A DNA stretch of 64,000 bases, taken from positions 186,001 to 250,000 of the forward strand of contig NZ_ATFK01000002.1 in the NCBI RefSeq assembly GCF_000413475.1, given 5' to 3'. A program made the position numbers and the translations under genes. The notes below the pieces were generated by a model. The model was not told the DNA's origin, made no database searches, and worked only from the letters and a program-made list of their open reading frames with translations. Positions 1 through 10,306 of the stretch are shown here, one piece after another. Origin of the DNA: Streptococcus intermedius SK54 = ATCC 27335 (GTDB taxonomy: Bacteria; Bacillota; Bacilli; Lactobacillales; Streptococcaceae). Every line of letters begins with the position of its first letter. Position 1 is the stretch's first letter.

Positions 1-633
1 GAAAAACGAGGCCACCAAAAAGTTTACAGCCGTATTCAAAATGATCAAAAGTCGGTTGACTTAGAAGTGTTGATTCATACATCCGATCAAAATCTTTTTG
101 GGATGATTGGGCACGTTGATATTTGCTATCAAGGAAAAGTTATTTCTTATGGTAGTTATGATACCTTTTCTGAGCGTTTATTTGGTACGATTGGAGATGG
201 TGTTTTGTTTAAAGTGGATAAAGATGCTTATATTGACTTGTGCAAAGAAGAAAGCAAAAAAACCTTGTTTGGTTATGGTTTGTCTTTAACAGATGCACAA
301 AAACGTGCTGTGGAGAAACGCTTGGCTGAAATTGATGAACTACTGGCAGTGTGGAATCCATCGGCTGAGTTAAAAAATAATGACCATACATATGCTTATA
401 AGTTGCGGTATGAATTGGGAGCTGATTTATATAAGTTTAAAACGAGTCGTTTTAAAACCTATTTTGTTTTGTCGACCAATTGTTGCTTGCTTGCAGATAG
501 TATCATTGGACAAGCTGGAACAGCCATTTTAGATATGCGTGGGATTATTGCGCCAGGAACTTATCAATCTTACCTTCAATATGAATTTGAGTCAGCGAAT
601 GATTTAGTAGTGGCACGAAGTATTTATCAGTAA
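1..633 (+). CDS. Permuted papain-fold-like protein (DUF4105/YiiX-like), 5' end missing
   Basis: The frame is open from base 1, so the true start lies outside the window; the first in-window start-like codon is a GTG at 67 with no good Shine-Dalgarno site. The visible part carries GHVDICYQGKVISYG and, about 120 residues later, FVLSTNCCLLAD. A His motif followed by an Asn-Cys motif is the order seen in circularly permuted NlpC/P60-like (YiiX, DUF4105) hydrolases, so a cell-wall or lipid hydrolase role is possible. That family placement is inference from two motifs. No terminator is visible before the next gene. Confidence 0.5.
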   Translation, partial: EKRGHQKVYSRIQNDQKSVDLEVLIHTSDQNLFGMIGHVDICYQGKVISYGSYDTFSERLFGTIGDGVLFKVDKDAYIDLCKEESKKTLFGYGLSLTDAQKRAVEKRLAEIDELLAVWNPSAELKNNDHTYAYKLRYELGADLYKFKTSRFKTYFVLSTNCCLLADSIIGQAGTAILDMRGIIAPGTYQSYLQYEFESANDLVVARSIYQ

Positions 634-651
634 TATTACAATTTTTTCTAT

Positions 652-679
652 TTGAACATAAATATTTGTAAAATATACA
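652..679 (+). promoter_or_regulatory. Putative promoter of cppA
   Basis: TTGAAC (652-657) and TATACA (674-679) with a 16-bp spacer lie about 35 bp before the cppA start in an AT-rich gap. Confidence 0.4.
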
Positions 680-714
680 AAAATTATTTAAAATAGAAAG
701 GCTTGGAGGAATTT

Positions 715-1455
715 ATGAGTTCAACAAATAAAATTGTAAATACGATACCAGTATTAAAAATCAATAATCGGAAAAACAATCTTGCCTTTTATCGTCAAAC
801 TTTAGGGATGAAAGATCTGTTAGAAGAAGGAGCTTTTGTCAGTCTTGGAGATCAAACAAAAGTTGAAAAATTACAGCTAGAAGAGTCACCCAGTATGCGG
901 ACTCGCAAAGTTGTAGGAACAAAGAAATTAGCTAAAATTATTATCAAAGTAGCCAATCCACGAGAAATTGAAGCGCTTTTAGCGCGTGGCAATAAGATTG
1001 ATACGCTGTATCAAGGGAAAAATGGTTATGCCTTTGAAGCAAGCTCTCCAGAAGGAGATAAGTTTTTATTGCATAGTGAGGAAGACTGGACGACTTTGGA
1101 TAGAATGCTGATAGCCCCAGCATTTGAACCATTAGAGGATTTTATTGGACTTAGTCAATTTATCATAGAGAAAATTCAGATTAACGTTTTAGATGAGGAA
1201 AAGGCAGTCACTTTTTATCGGGAATGGCTAGAAAATCAGTCTATTCTAGCATTCTCACAAGCAGATGGGTCAGATTTGGTGACAGAGAGCAGTCAAACTT
1301 GGGATTTAGCAACAATCAAATTTACCGTTGAACAGTTCGACGTAGCAGCTTTGCAAACCTTATTTCAAGGAAAAGAAAATTTTATACCTAAGTCAGGTAA
1401 ATTTTTCTTAACAAAAGATGACAGCCAGATTGAAATCTGGATTGAAGCGGTATGA
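715..1455 (+). CDS. cppA: CppA family protein (streptococcal C3-degrading proteinase homologue)
   Basis: 246 aa. It matches CppA of streptococci by eye: an N-terminal glyoxalase/VOC-like half (IPVLKINNRKNNLAFYRQTLG) and a second half with a related repeat (INVLDEEKAVTFYREWL). CppA was described in pneumococcus as degrading complement C3; the fold is glyoxalase-like and no classical protease triad is visible, so the proteolytic role is taken from the family name. The start is ATG 715, behind GGAGG at 705-709; an upstream in-frame TTG at 703 overlaps that Shine-Dalgarno site and is rejected. The stop overlaps the next start (ATGA), so the two genes are probably co-translated. Confidence 0.85.
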   Translation: MSSTNKIVNTIPVLKINNRKNNLAFYRQTLGMKDLLEEGAFVSLGDQTKVEKLQLEESPSMRTRKVVGTKKLAKIIIKVANPREIEALLARGNKIDTLYQGKNGYAFEASSPEGDKFLLHSEEDWTTLDRMLIAPAFEPLEDFIGLSQFIIEKIQINVLDEEKAVTFYREWLENQSILAFSQADGSDLVTESSQTWDLATIKFTVEQFDVAALQTLFQGKENFIPKSGKFFLTKDDSQIEIWIEAV

Positions 1456-2387
1456 GTTTGAATAAGATTCTCTCAAAAGTTGAACAGCAGATTATACAAT
1501 GTATTTATCCCGGAGCTAGCTTAGCTTTGTATGCTCATGGAAAGTGGCAGGAAGCCTATCTCGGTGAGAGTAGTCCTGAGCGAGGCGAGAAAAGTCGGGC
1601 GGGGTTATTGTATGACTTGGCAAGCGTCAGCAAGGTTGTGGGTGTCGGAACGATACTTGCTTTCTTGGTGGATCAGCAAGCTGTTGATCTTAATCAGCCT
1701 TTGACGAATTACTACCCGGCTTTTCAGGATGATTCTGTCACGGTGAGGCAGCTAGCGACTCACACATCAGGGTTAGATCCTTTTATTCCAAATCGTAATA
1801 AACTCAATGCCACAGAATTAACGGATGCCTTGAATCATTTAACGGTATTAGATAACAGGAGTTTTCGTTATACAGATGTGAACTTTTTATTGCTAGGTTT
1901 TATGTTGGAAGAAATTTTTCATTCCTCCTTGGATAAAATAGTTGCACAAGAGATTTGTCAGCCTTGGCATATGAAAAAAACAGTCTTTGGGCCTGTTGAG
2001 CAGGCAGTTCCGACTGTTCGTGGTGTGAAATCAGGCATTGTACATGATCCAAAAGCGCGTGTATTAGGCAGACATGCAGGGAGTGCGGGTCTGTTTTCTA
2101 CTGTTCAAGATTTAGAAATATTTTTGGAACATTATTTGCAGGATGATTTTGCAGCAATCTTGACACAAAATTTTTCAAGAGAAGTTGGGAAAAAGCGCAG
2201 TCTTGCTTGGGATTTAGATGGAGAATGGTTGCAACACACAGGTTATACAGGAACGTTTATTATGTTTAATCGTGCGCAGCAGAAAGCAGTTATTTTTCTT
2301 TCCAATCGGACGTATGAGAAGGATGAACGTGAGCAGTGGATTTTAGAACGCAATAAGCTCATGGATTTTATAAAACAAGAACTGTAA
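1452..2387 (+). CDS. Serine hydrolase, beta-lactamase/PBP4 family
   Basis: 311 aa. The SxxK motif of class C beta-lactamase-like hydrolases is visible as SVSK in LLYDLASVSKVVG (about residues 55-65), and YTDVN corresponds to the second (YxN) motif. HTGYTGTFI near the C terminus matches the KTG-like third motif (HTG). No signal peptide is visible, so it is probably cytoplasmic or membrane associated. Such proteins include esterases and D-Ala-D-Ala peptidases; the substrate cannot be told. Translation is coupled to cppA by a 4-bp ATGA overlap. Confidence 0.8.
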   Translation: MSLNKILSKVEQQIIQCIYPGASLALYAHGKWQEAYLGESSPERGEKSRAGLLYDLASVSKVVGVGTILAFLVDQQAVDLNQPLTNYYPAFQDDSVTVRQLATHTSGLDPFIPNRNKLNATELTDALNHLTVLDNRSFRYTDVNFLLLGFMLEEIFHSSLDKIVAQEICQPWHMKKTVFGPVEQAVPTVRGVKSGIVHDPKARVLGRHAGSAGLFSTVQDLEIFLEHYLQDDFAAILTQNFSREVGKKRSLAWDLDGEWLQHTGYTGTFIMFNRAQQKAVIFLSNRTYEKDEREQWILERNKLMDFIKQEL

Positions 2388-2406
2388 AAATGAAGACAGT
2401 AGGAGT

Positions 2407-2431
2407 AAGAGCTGGGTTTCCTGCTCTTTTT
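2407..2431 (+). terminator. Short hairpin terminator after the serine hydrolase
   Basis: AAGAGC at 2407 pairs with GCTCTT at 2423, and T residues follow. It separates the cppA unit from the mevalonate operon. Confidence 0.5.
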
Positions 2432-2552
2432 CGCTGTTTTAAGAGTTGAAATAAATTAGTTTGGAATATAAAAGGAATTGAAAAATAACGATCGCTTTTT
2501 TCTCTGAATTATATTAAAATAATAGATGAAGTATGTGATATAGAGAGAGACT

Positions 2553-3431
2553 ATGACGAAAAAAGTAGGTGTCGGTCGGGCACATAGTAAAATTATTTTG
2601 ATAGGGGAACATGCTGTTGTATATGGTTACCCTGCGTTAGCCTTGCCTTTAAATAATATCGAAGTGACTTGTCGTATTCTACCGTCAAATCATACATGGG
2701 TTTTATACGAGGAAGATACCCTCTCTATGGCGGTTTTTGCTTCTTTAGAATTTTTAGGGATACAAGAGGCTGATATTCGTTGCGAGATTGAATCAATGGT
2801 ACCTGAAAAGCGGGGAATGGGTTCTTCGGCGGCAGTGAGCATTGCTGCGATTCGAGCTGTTTTTGACTATTATGAGCAAGATTTAGATAAAGAAACTCTT
2901 GAGATTTTAGCGAATCGAGCGGAGATGATTGCCCACATGAATCCGAGTGGATTGGATGCGAAGACTTGCTTGAGCGATCGTGCTATTAAATTTATCAAAA
3001 ATGTTGGTTTTTCAGAGTTTGAGACGAATCTTGGAGCTTATCTTGTGATAGCAGACACAGGGATTTATGGGCATACACGCGAAGCGATTCAAAAGGTGGA
3101 GAGTATTGGAAGAAGGGCTTTACCACATTTGCATCAGCTTGGTAAATTGACGAATGAAGTTGAAGCAGCGTTGAAAATTAAAGATTTAGAAGCAATTGGT
3201 ATGGCTATGTCAGAAGCTCATCTCAGCCTAAAAAGTTTAGGTGTTAGTTGCCCAGAAGCAGATAAACTGGTTTCTATGGCGCAAGCAAATGGAGCACTTG
3301 GTGCGAAAATGAGCGGTGGTGGTCTTGGCGGTTGCATCATTGCTCTAGTGGCTAACAAAGAAAAAGCTAGTTGGCTATCCCAGTTATTGAGAGAGAAAGG
3401 AGCTGTGCATACATGGATCGAAAGTCTGTAA
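2553..3431 (+). CDS. mvk: Mevalonate kinase
   Basis: 292 aa GHMP kinase that phosphorylates mevalonate in the cytosol, first kinase of the mevalonate pathway. GRAHSKIILIGEHAVVYG (residues 8-25) is the mevalonate kinase N-terminal signature; PEKRGMGSSAAVS (84-96) is the GHMP phosphate-binding loop; GAKMSGGGLGGC near the C terminus is GHMP motif 3. It is the first gene of the unit mvk-mvaD-mvaK2-fni, in which every junction overlaps. The final 19 bp overlap the start of mvaD. The ATG at 2553 follows a purine-rich GAGAGAGA stretch. Confidence 0.95.
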   Translation: MTKKVGVGRAHSKIILIGEHAVVYGYPALALPLNNIEVTCRILPSNHTWVLYEEDTLSMAVFASLEFLGIQEADIRCEIESMVPEKRGMGSSAAVSIAAIRAVFDYYEQDLDKETLEILANRAEMIAHMNPSGLDAKTCLSDRAIKFIKNVGFSEFETNLGAYLVIADTGIYGHTREAIQKVESIGRRALPHLHQLGKLTNEVEAALKIKDLEAIGMAMSEAHLSLKSLGVSCPEADKLVSMAQANGALGAKMSGGGLGGCIIALVANKEKASWLSQLLREKGAVHTWIESL

Positions 3432-4349
3432 ACGTGCGGTCTTATGCTAATATTGCCATTATCAAATATTGGGGTAAGAAAGATACTGTTGAGATGATTC
3501 CTGCGACGAGCAGCATTTCTTTGACCTTGGAAAATATGTACACAGAAACGAGCTTATCAAGTTTGCCAGCCAGTGCCCAGTCAGATGAATTTTACATCAA
3601 TGGTATTTTGCAAGATCAAACTGAACACAAAAAAATGGGTGAAATCATAGATCGTTTCCGTCCAGCAGGCTCTGGGTTTGTGCGAATTGATACAAAAAAT
3701 AATATGCCGACAGCAGCAGGCTTATCTTCTAGCTCAAGCGGTTTGTCTGCCCTCGTTAAGGCATGCAATGAATTTTTTGGACTGCACTTGTCCACAAAAC
3801 AACTGGCACAAAAAGCAAAATTAGCTTCTGGCTCGTCTTCGCGGAGCTTTTATGGTCCAATTTCGGCTTGGGACAAAGATAGCGGTGAAATTTATCCAGT
3901 AAAGACGGATTTGAAATTAGCCATGATTATGTTGGTCTTATATGATCAGAAAAAGCCTATTTCGAGTCGTGAAGGTATGAAACGGTGTGCAGAAACTTCA
4001 ACAATATTTGATGATTGGGTGAGACAGTCAGAAGAAGATTACAAAGCTATGCTGATTTATCTTTCTAACAATCATTTTTCTAAAATTGGAGAACTAACAG
4101 AAAAAAATGCACTTGCCATGCATGCTACCACTCAGACTGCAAGCCCCCCTTTTTCTTATTTGACCGAGAAAAGTTATGAAGCGATGGATTTTGTTAAGCA
4201 ATTACGAAGTGAGGGAGAGCGCTGCTATTTCACCATGGATGCAGGACCAAATGTAAAAGTTTTGTGTTTAGAAGAAGATTTGGAACATTTAGTACCAATA
4301 TTTGCTGAGAAATATCATCTCATTGTTTCTAAAACGAAGGAATTACCAG

Positions 4350-4357
<8 letters not shown>
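3413..4357 (+). CDS. mvaD: Diphosphomevalonate decarboxylase
   Basis: 314 aa. It converts mevalonate diphosphate to isopentenyl diphosphate with ATP. The N terminus VRSYANIAIIKYWGKKD is diagnostic, and AGLSSSSSGLSALVKA is the GHMP loop. ASGSSSRSFYGPISAW and YFTMDAGPNVKV are family motifs; the Asp in the latter belongs to the active site region. The start chosen is ATG 3413, behind AAAGGAG at 3396-3402. The frame is also open upstream to a TTG at 3371, but that lies deep inside mvk. The stop overlaps the mvaK2 start. Confidence 0.95.
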
Positions 4358-6388
<2,031 letters not shown>

Positions 6389-6389
6389 C

Positions 6390-7670
6390 TTATGATTTTT
6401 GACGAAAGTCTTCTAAAATCTCTTGCGCTCTTTTGAGACTAAAATTTTTCTCGGAAATGAGTTGAGAGACCAGAGGAGCAACCTCTGTATTCTGTGCTCC
6501 TGCTAAAAGAGCGAGAGACTTGGCTTGTAGTTTCATGTGTCCGTGTTGAATACCGGTGCTAACCAACGCTTTCAAAGCTGCAAAATTTTGTGCTAAACCG
6601 ATAGACGCAATGATACTAGCTAACTCTTTGGCAGTTGGATGTTTTAGCAAATCGAAGCTAACTTGCACCGTAGGATTGAGTCCGATGGAACCGCCTTTTG
6701 TAGCGATGGGAAGTGGAAGAGTAATCTCTCCGTAGAGTGTTTGAGTAGCTTCCTTTATGGACCAAGTCGTCAATCCTTGATAAGTTCCATTTCTGCTAGC
6801 ATAGGCATGTGCTCCCGCTTCAATTGCCCGCCAGTCATTTCCTGTCGCTAATACAACAGCATCAACGCCATTGAAAATGCCTTTATTGTGGGTGCTGGCG
6901 CGATAAGGATCTTGCTTGGCAAATTGGCTTGCTAACACTATTTTCTTAGCAATATCAAGGGCTTTTGACTTATTTCGGTCAAGAAAACGGATATCAATTT
7001 CACAGGTGGCAGTTACTAAGGCTTCCGTCGCATAATTTGATAAAATTGCCATCAAGCTTTTACCACCAGATAAGTCTTCTAATGGTGTTTTTAATGCTTC
7101 TAGCATGGTATTAAGGATATTGGCTCCCATAGCTTCTTGGGTGTCAACTGTTAGGTAGACGATTAGAAATTCAGCTTCACCATTTAGATATTCCATATGC
7201 AAATGGCGTGCTCCACCTCCACGTTTGACAATCGATGGGTGTGCTTGATTGGCCAATTCTAATAACTCTTGCTTGTGGTTTTGGATATTTTTTATAGCTA
7301 CTTCAATATTTGCTACTTGATAGAGAGCAACCTGTCCAATCATTTGACGATTGTGAACAGTTGTTTTGAAGCCACCAGAACGCTTAATGATTTTTGCTGC
7401 AAAGGTGGCAGCTGCAACAACAGAGGGCTCTTCTGTTACGAAAGGAACCTGATAAATTTGCTCATCTACCATGACATCAGGAACAAGAGCGTAGGGAAGA
7501 GCAAGTGTTCCAATTACATTTTCGCTCATTTGGTCGGCTGTCGAAAGAGGAAGTGTGTAATTGTGTTCAAGACCTATTTGGTTGTCTTTGTTTAGCAAGT
7601 GATAATCTTGCAAGAACTTTAATCGTTCTTGTAGCGATTTTTTAGAAAAAACTGTCCAACTTAACTTCAT
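6390..7670 (-). CDS. mvaA: Hydroxymethylglutaryl-CoA reductase, degradative/class II type
   Basis: 426 aa. It reduces HMG-CoA to mevalonate. Class II HMG-CoA reductase residues are visible: the Glu of VTEEPSVVAAAT, the Lys of HNKGIFNGVDAV, the Asp of ATGNDWRAIEAG and the His of GIQHGHMKLQAKSLA. The start at 7670 lies one base after the mvaS stop, with AAGGTGG upstream; an open extension to a TTG at 7712 is inside mvaS and is rejected. It forms a two-gene unit with mvaS, transcribed toward the other mevalonate genes. Confidence 0.95.
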   Translation of the reverse strand: MKLSWTVFSKKSLQERLKFLQDYHLLNKDNQIGLEHNYTLPLSTADQMSENVIGTLALPYALVPDVMVDEQIYQVPFVTEEPSVVAAATFAAKIIKRSGGFKTTVHNRQMIGQVALYQVANIEVAIKNIQNHKQELLELANQAHPSIVKRGGGARHLHMEYLNGEAEFLIVYLTVDTQEAMGANILNTMLEALKTPLEDLSGGKSLMAILSNYATEALVTATCEIDIRFLDRNKSKALDIAKKIVLASQFAKQDPYRASTHNKGIFNGVDAVVLATGNDWRAIEAGAHAYASRNGTYQGLTTWSIKEATQTLYGEITLPLPIATKGGSIGLNPTVQVSFDLLKHPTAKELASIIASIGLAQNFAALKALVSTGIQHGHMKLQAKSLALLAGAQNTEVAPLVSQLISEKNFSLKRAQEILEDFRQKS

Positions 7671-7671
7671 G

Positions 7672-8844
7672 TTATTTTTCCACCTTGATGTATCTACGTT
7701 GGTGCTCAACAATTTCTGCTAAAGCAAAGTTCTGATTTTCATAGTTCATAAAGCTAGCAGAACCATTTTGATCTAGTTGAGCTTCTTCAAAAAATATTTT
7801 CTCATAATCTGGTATGCTTAGTGGCGTGCGATTGTTGAGCATTTCTATACGATTGGTTTGAAGGCGTTGCTTAAAGCCTGCTACAAGCTGACCGCTAAAG
7901 ATTTCTGATACAGCTCCGCTACCATAACTAAAGAGCGCAATCCGGTCACCTGTTTTAAGTGTTGAGCTATTTTCAAGTAGAGAAAGGAGACCTAAAAAGA
8001 GAGAGCCTGTGTAGATGTTGCCTACTTTTTGACTGTAAAGAATAGATTGATGGAAATTTGCTTGTAGTTGCTCTTGTTGTTCAAGGGACAAGCTTTTATC
8101 CATAATTTTTTTCAAGCCTTTTAAAGCTAGCTTAGGATAAGGCAAGTGGAAACAAATAGCTGCGAAATCTTTTAAAGATACTTGATTGCGTTTTTGATAT
8201 TCCACCCAAGTTGTTTTTAGGCTATCTAAATACTGTTGTGTGGAATACATGCCATTGACAAACGGCGTTGTAGAATAATTTGGCCGCCAAAAGTCCATAA
8301 TATCTCGTGTTTGAGCAACATTATCTTCATTAAAAATGAGGATTCGTGGATTATTCGTGATGAGCATAGCGACTGCTCCAGCCCCTTGGGTCGGTTCCCC
8401 AGGGGTATCGACACCGTATTTAGCAATATCGCTTGCAATGACCAACACCTTTGAGTTGGGATGTTTTTCGACATGTAGCCTCGCATAATCTAGTGCAGCA
8501 GTAGCGCTGTAGCACGCTTCTTTCATTTCTAAACTACGTGCAAATGGCTGAACCCCCAGCAGGCCATGAACAAAAACAGCAGAAGCCTTACTTTGGTCAA
8601 TTCCAGATTCGCTGGCTACGATAACCATGTCAATCTCATTTTTATCTTTTGCTGTTAAAACAGACTCTGCAGCACTCGCGCCCATAGTTACGATATCTTC
8701 AGTAATAGGAGCGATACTGAGTTCTTTTAATAGGAGCCCTTTACTTAGTTTATCTGGGACAATGCCGCGTGCTTCTGCTAAATCTGCTAATTTTAATACG
8801 TAATTGGTTGTCGCAAAGCCAATTTTATCAATTCCAATATTCAT
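7672..8844 (-). CDS. mvaS: Hydroxymethylglutaryl-CoA synthase
   Basis: 390 aa. It condenses acetyl-CoA with acetoacetyl-CoA. MKEACYSATAALDYA carries the catalytic Cys at residue 111; the Glu of VASESG is residue 79; FHLPYPKLALKGL holds the expected His. These numbers agree with the enterococcal enzyme. With mvaA it supplies mevalonate for the convergent kinase/decarboxylase operon. No acetoacetyl-CoA thiolase gene is in the window. Confidence 0.95.
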   Translation of the reverse strand: MNIGIDKIGFATTNYVLKLADLAEARGIVPDKLSKGLLLKELSIAPITEDIVTMGASAAESVLTAKDKNEIDMVIVASESGIDQSKASAVFVHGLLGVQPFARSLEMKEACYSATAALDYARLHVEKHPNSKVLVIASDIAKYGVDTPGEPTQGAGAVAMLITNNPRILIFNEDNVAQTRDIMDFWRPNYSTTPFVNGMYSTQQYLDSLKTTWVEYQKRNQVSLKDFAAICFHLPYPKLALKGLKKIMDKSLSLEQQEQLQANFHQSILYSQKVGNIYTGSLFLGLLSLLENSSTLKTGDRIALFSYGSGAVSEIFSGQLVAGFKQRLQTNRIEMLNNRTPLSIPDYEKIFFEEAQLDQNGSASFMNYENQNFALAEIVEHQRRYIKVEK

Positions 8845-8921
8845 CAGTACCTCTGTATATTTTTCGGTTTTATATCAAACTTATTCTATTCCATTTTATC
8901 ATAATTAAAGTGGAAACTGAG

Positions 8922-8952
8922 AAAAAAGTCTTCTTGTAAAAAGAAGGACTTT
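8922..8952 (-). terminator. Terminator after the ThrE-type exporter pair
   Basis: On the minus strand AAGTCCTTCTT pairs with AAGAAGACTT (one mismatch) around TTTAC and is followed by T residues. Confidence 0.65.
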
Positions 8953-8976
8953 GGACATTTTAAAGTTTATGTTGAA

Positions 8977-9426
8977 TTAGGAAGAATGATGTTGTTGAAG
9001 ATAATGATATAATTTAAGCACGACTGTACCGCTAGCCATTCCAATCGAAATGACCAAGGCTAAAATCACTACTAGTGTCGTGTTTACCATAGCGTGGCTA
9101 TAGTTTCCAGTAACAAAAAAGGCAGTTGTGCGATAGGAAAGGTAGCCTGGAACCAAAGGAGCCAGAATGGCTAAGATAAAGACGACAGCTGGTGTTTTAT
9201 AGAGAATACTCAATATTTGACTAATGCAAGACCCGATAATGGCTGCAATAAATGTAGCAATGATAACATTTGTAGGCTCTTTTAACATATAATATAATAG
9301 CCATGTAAACATTCCAAGAACTCCTCCTGGAATTAACATGCTTTTTTGAACATTTAAAACGATTAAGAACGTTACAATCGCAAGAAAACTTGCAGCAGCT
9401 TGTAGTAAGACAGTCAATGGAATCAC
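8977..9426 (-). CDS. ThrE-type exporter small subunit (YjjB/DUF3815 family)
   Basis: 149 aa with four to five hydrophobic helices and almost no soluble part. Size, FAILAPLVPGYLSYRTT-like motif (ILAPLVPGYLSYRTTAFF) and position directly after a YjjP-like gene fit the ThrE_2/DUF3815 half of split threonine/serine (or dicarboxylate) exporters. The gap to the upstream partner is only 3 bp, so the two are surely co-transcribed. Substrate is not deducible: YjjPB of E. coli exports succinate, whereas corynebacterial ThrE exports threonine and serine. Confidence 0.8.
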   Translation of the reverse strand: MIPLTVLLQAAASFLAIVTFLIVLNVQKSMLIPGGVLGMFTWLLYYMLKEPTNVIIATFIAAIIGSCISQILSILYKTPAVVFILAILAPLVPGYLSYRTTAFFVTGNYSHAMVNTTLVVILALVISIGMASGTVVLKLYHYLQQHHSS

Positions 9427-9429
9427 CTT

Positions 9430-10203
9430 TTATTTCATTAGGATGAGAGCTACGGAAGTGCCGGCTCCTAGCGCTAGGGTAATTAGCAATGTTTCAAAAA
9501 TTTTGCTCATTCCAGAATTGAGATGGTTAGTCATTAAATCACGGACAGCATTGGTTAGAGCAATGCCAGGGACAAAAGGCATGACAGCGCCAGCGATGAT
9601 TAAGTCCGCACTTGAAGGAAAGCCAGAATAACGTGCCCAGATTTGTGCCAGCAGTCCAAAAACAAAAGCACCGGCAAAAGCTGTGACAAAAGGAATACGT
9701 ACGAATTTGTTGACTGAAAGAGAAAAAGAAAAGCCAAAGAAGGTCGCAAGAGCAGCTCCGAGTGCATCATAGAGATTGCCCCCAAACATGATAGAGAAAA
9801 AAGGAGCGCTAATGGTCGCCGCAAGTGTTAGTTGCCTGTTTGTATATGGAGGTTTTTTCTTTTTTAGCTGAATCAGTTTCTTAAAAGCTTCTTCAAGACT
9901 GATCTTCCCACCAACTAGCTCACGTGACACTTGATTGACATCACATACTTTTTCAATATTATAGTTTGAATGAGTAATGCGTTTCATACGCGAAATATTG
10001 GTGTTTTCAATTGAAAAGAAAATGGCAACTGGCATTGCGAGTGCATTACAATCCATAATTCCTTGAGAATGGGCAATCCGAATCATGGTATCTTCAACCC
10101 GATAAATTTCAGAACCACTTTGAAGCAAAAGCGTACCTGCTAACATCAGGACATCAACGGTTAGATTAAATTTGTCTTCCCTTTCTACATCTCTTTTCTC
10201 CAC
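9430..10203 (-). CDS. ThrE-type exporter large subunit (YjjP family)
   Basis: 257 aa. The N-terminal soluble part LAGTLLLQSGSEIYRVEDTM is the ThrE/YjjP signature; about five membrane helices follow from residue 120, including the GAVMPFVPGIALTNAVRD motif. It pairs with the downstream YjjB-like subunit to make a full exporter in the inner membrane. Start ATG at 10203, about 40 bp downstream of a TATAAT box on the minus strand (10242-10247). Confidence 0.85.
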   Translation of the reverse strand: MEKRDVEREDKFNLTVDVLMLAGTLLLQSGSEIYRVEDTMIRIAHSQGIMDCNALAMPVAIFFSIENTNISRMKRITHSNYNIEKVCDVNQVSRELVGGKISLEEAFKKLIQLKKKKPPYTNRQLTLAATISAPFFSIMFGGNLYDALGAALATFFGFSFSLSVNKFVRIPFVTAFAGAFVFGLLAQIWARYSGFPSSADLIIAGAVMPFVPGIALTNAVRDLMTNHLNSGMSKIFETLLITLALGAGTSVALILMK

Positions 10204-10263
10204 TATATGTACACCCTTTTCTTTTAACTAACAATACCTCTATTATAGCATAAAAAAGAAGAA

Positions 10264-10290
10264 AACCAGTTGGAATTTCCAACTGGTTTT
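10264..10290. terminator. Terminator after pflB
   Basis: AACCAGTTGGAA and TTCCAACTGGTT form a perfect 12-bp stem almost without loop; T runs flank both sides. It ends pflB and insulates the exporter pair. Confidence 0.8.
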
Positions 10291-10306
10291 TGAGAATAGA
10301 ATTGAA

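Noticed and set aside
3371-3412. TTG-initiated extension of mvaD
   Set aside because: It runs deep into mvk without a ribosome binding site, and the family N terminus begins at 3413.
7671-7712. TTG-initiated extension of mvaA
   Set aside because: It lies within mvaS coding sequence, whereas ATG 7670 has AAGGTGG at a good distance.
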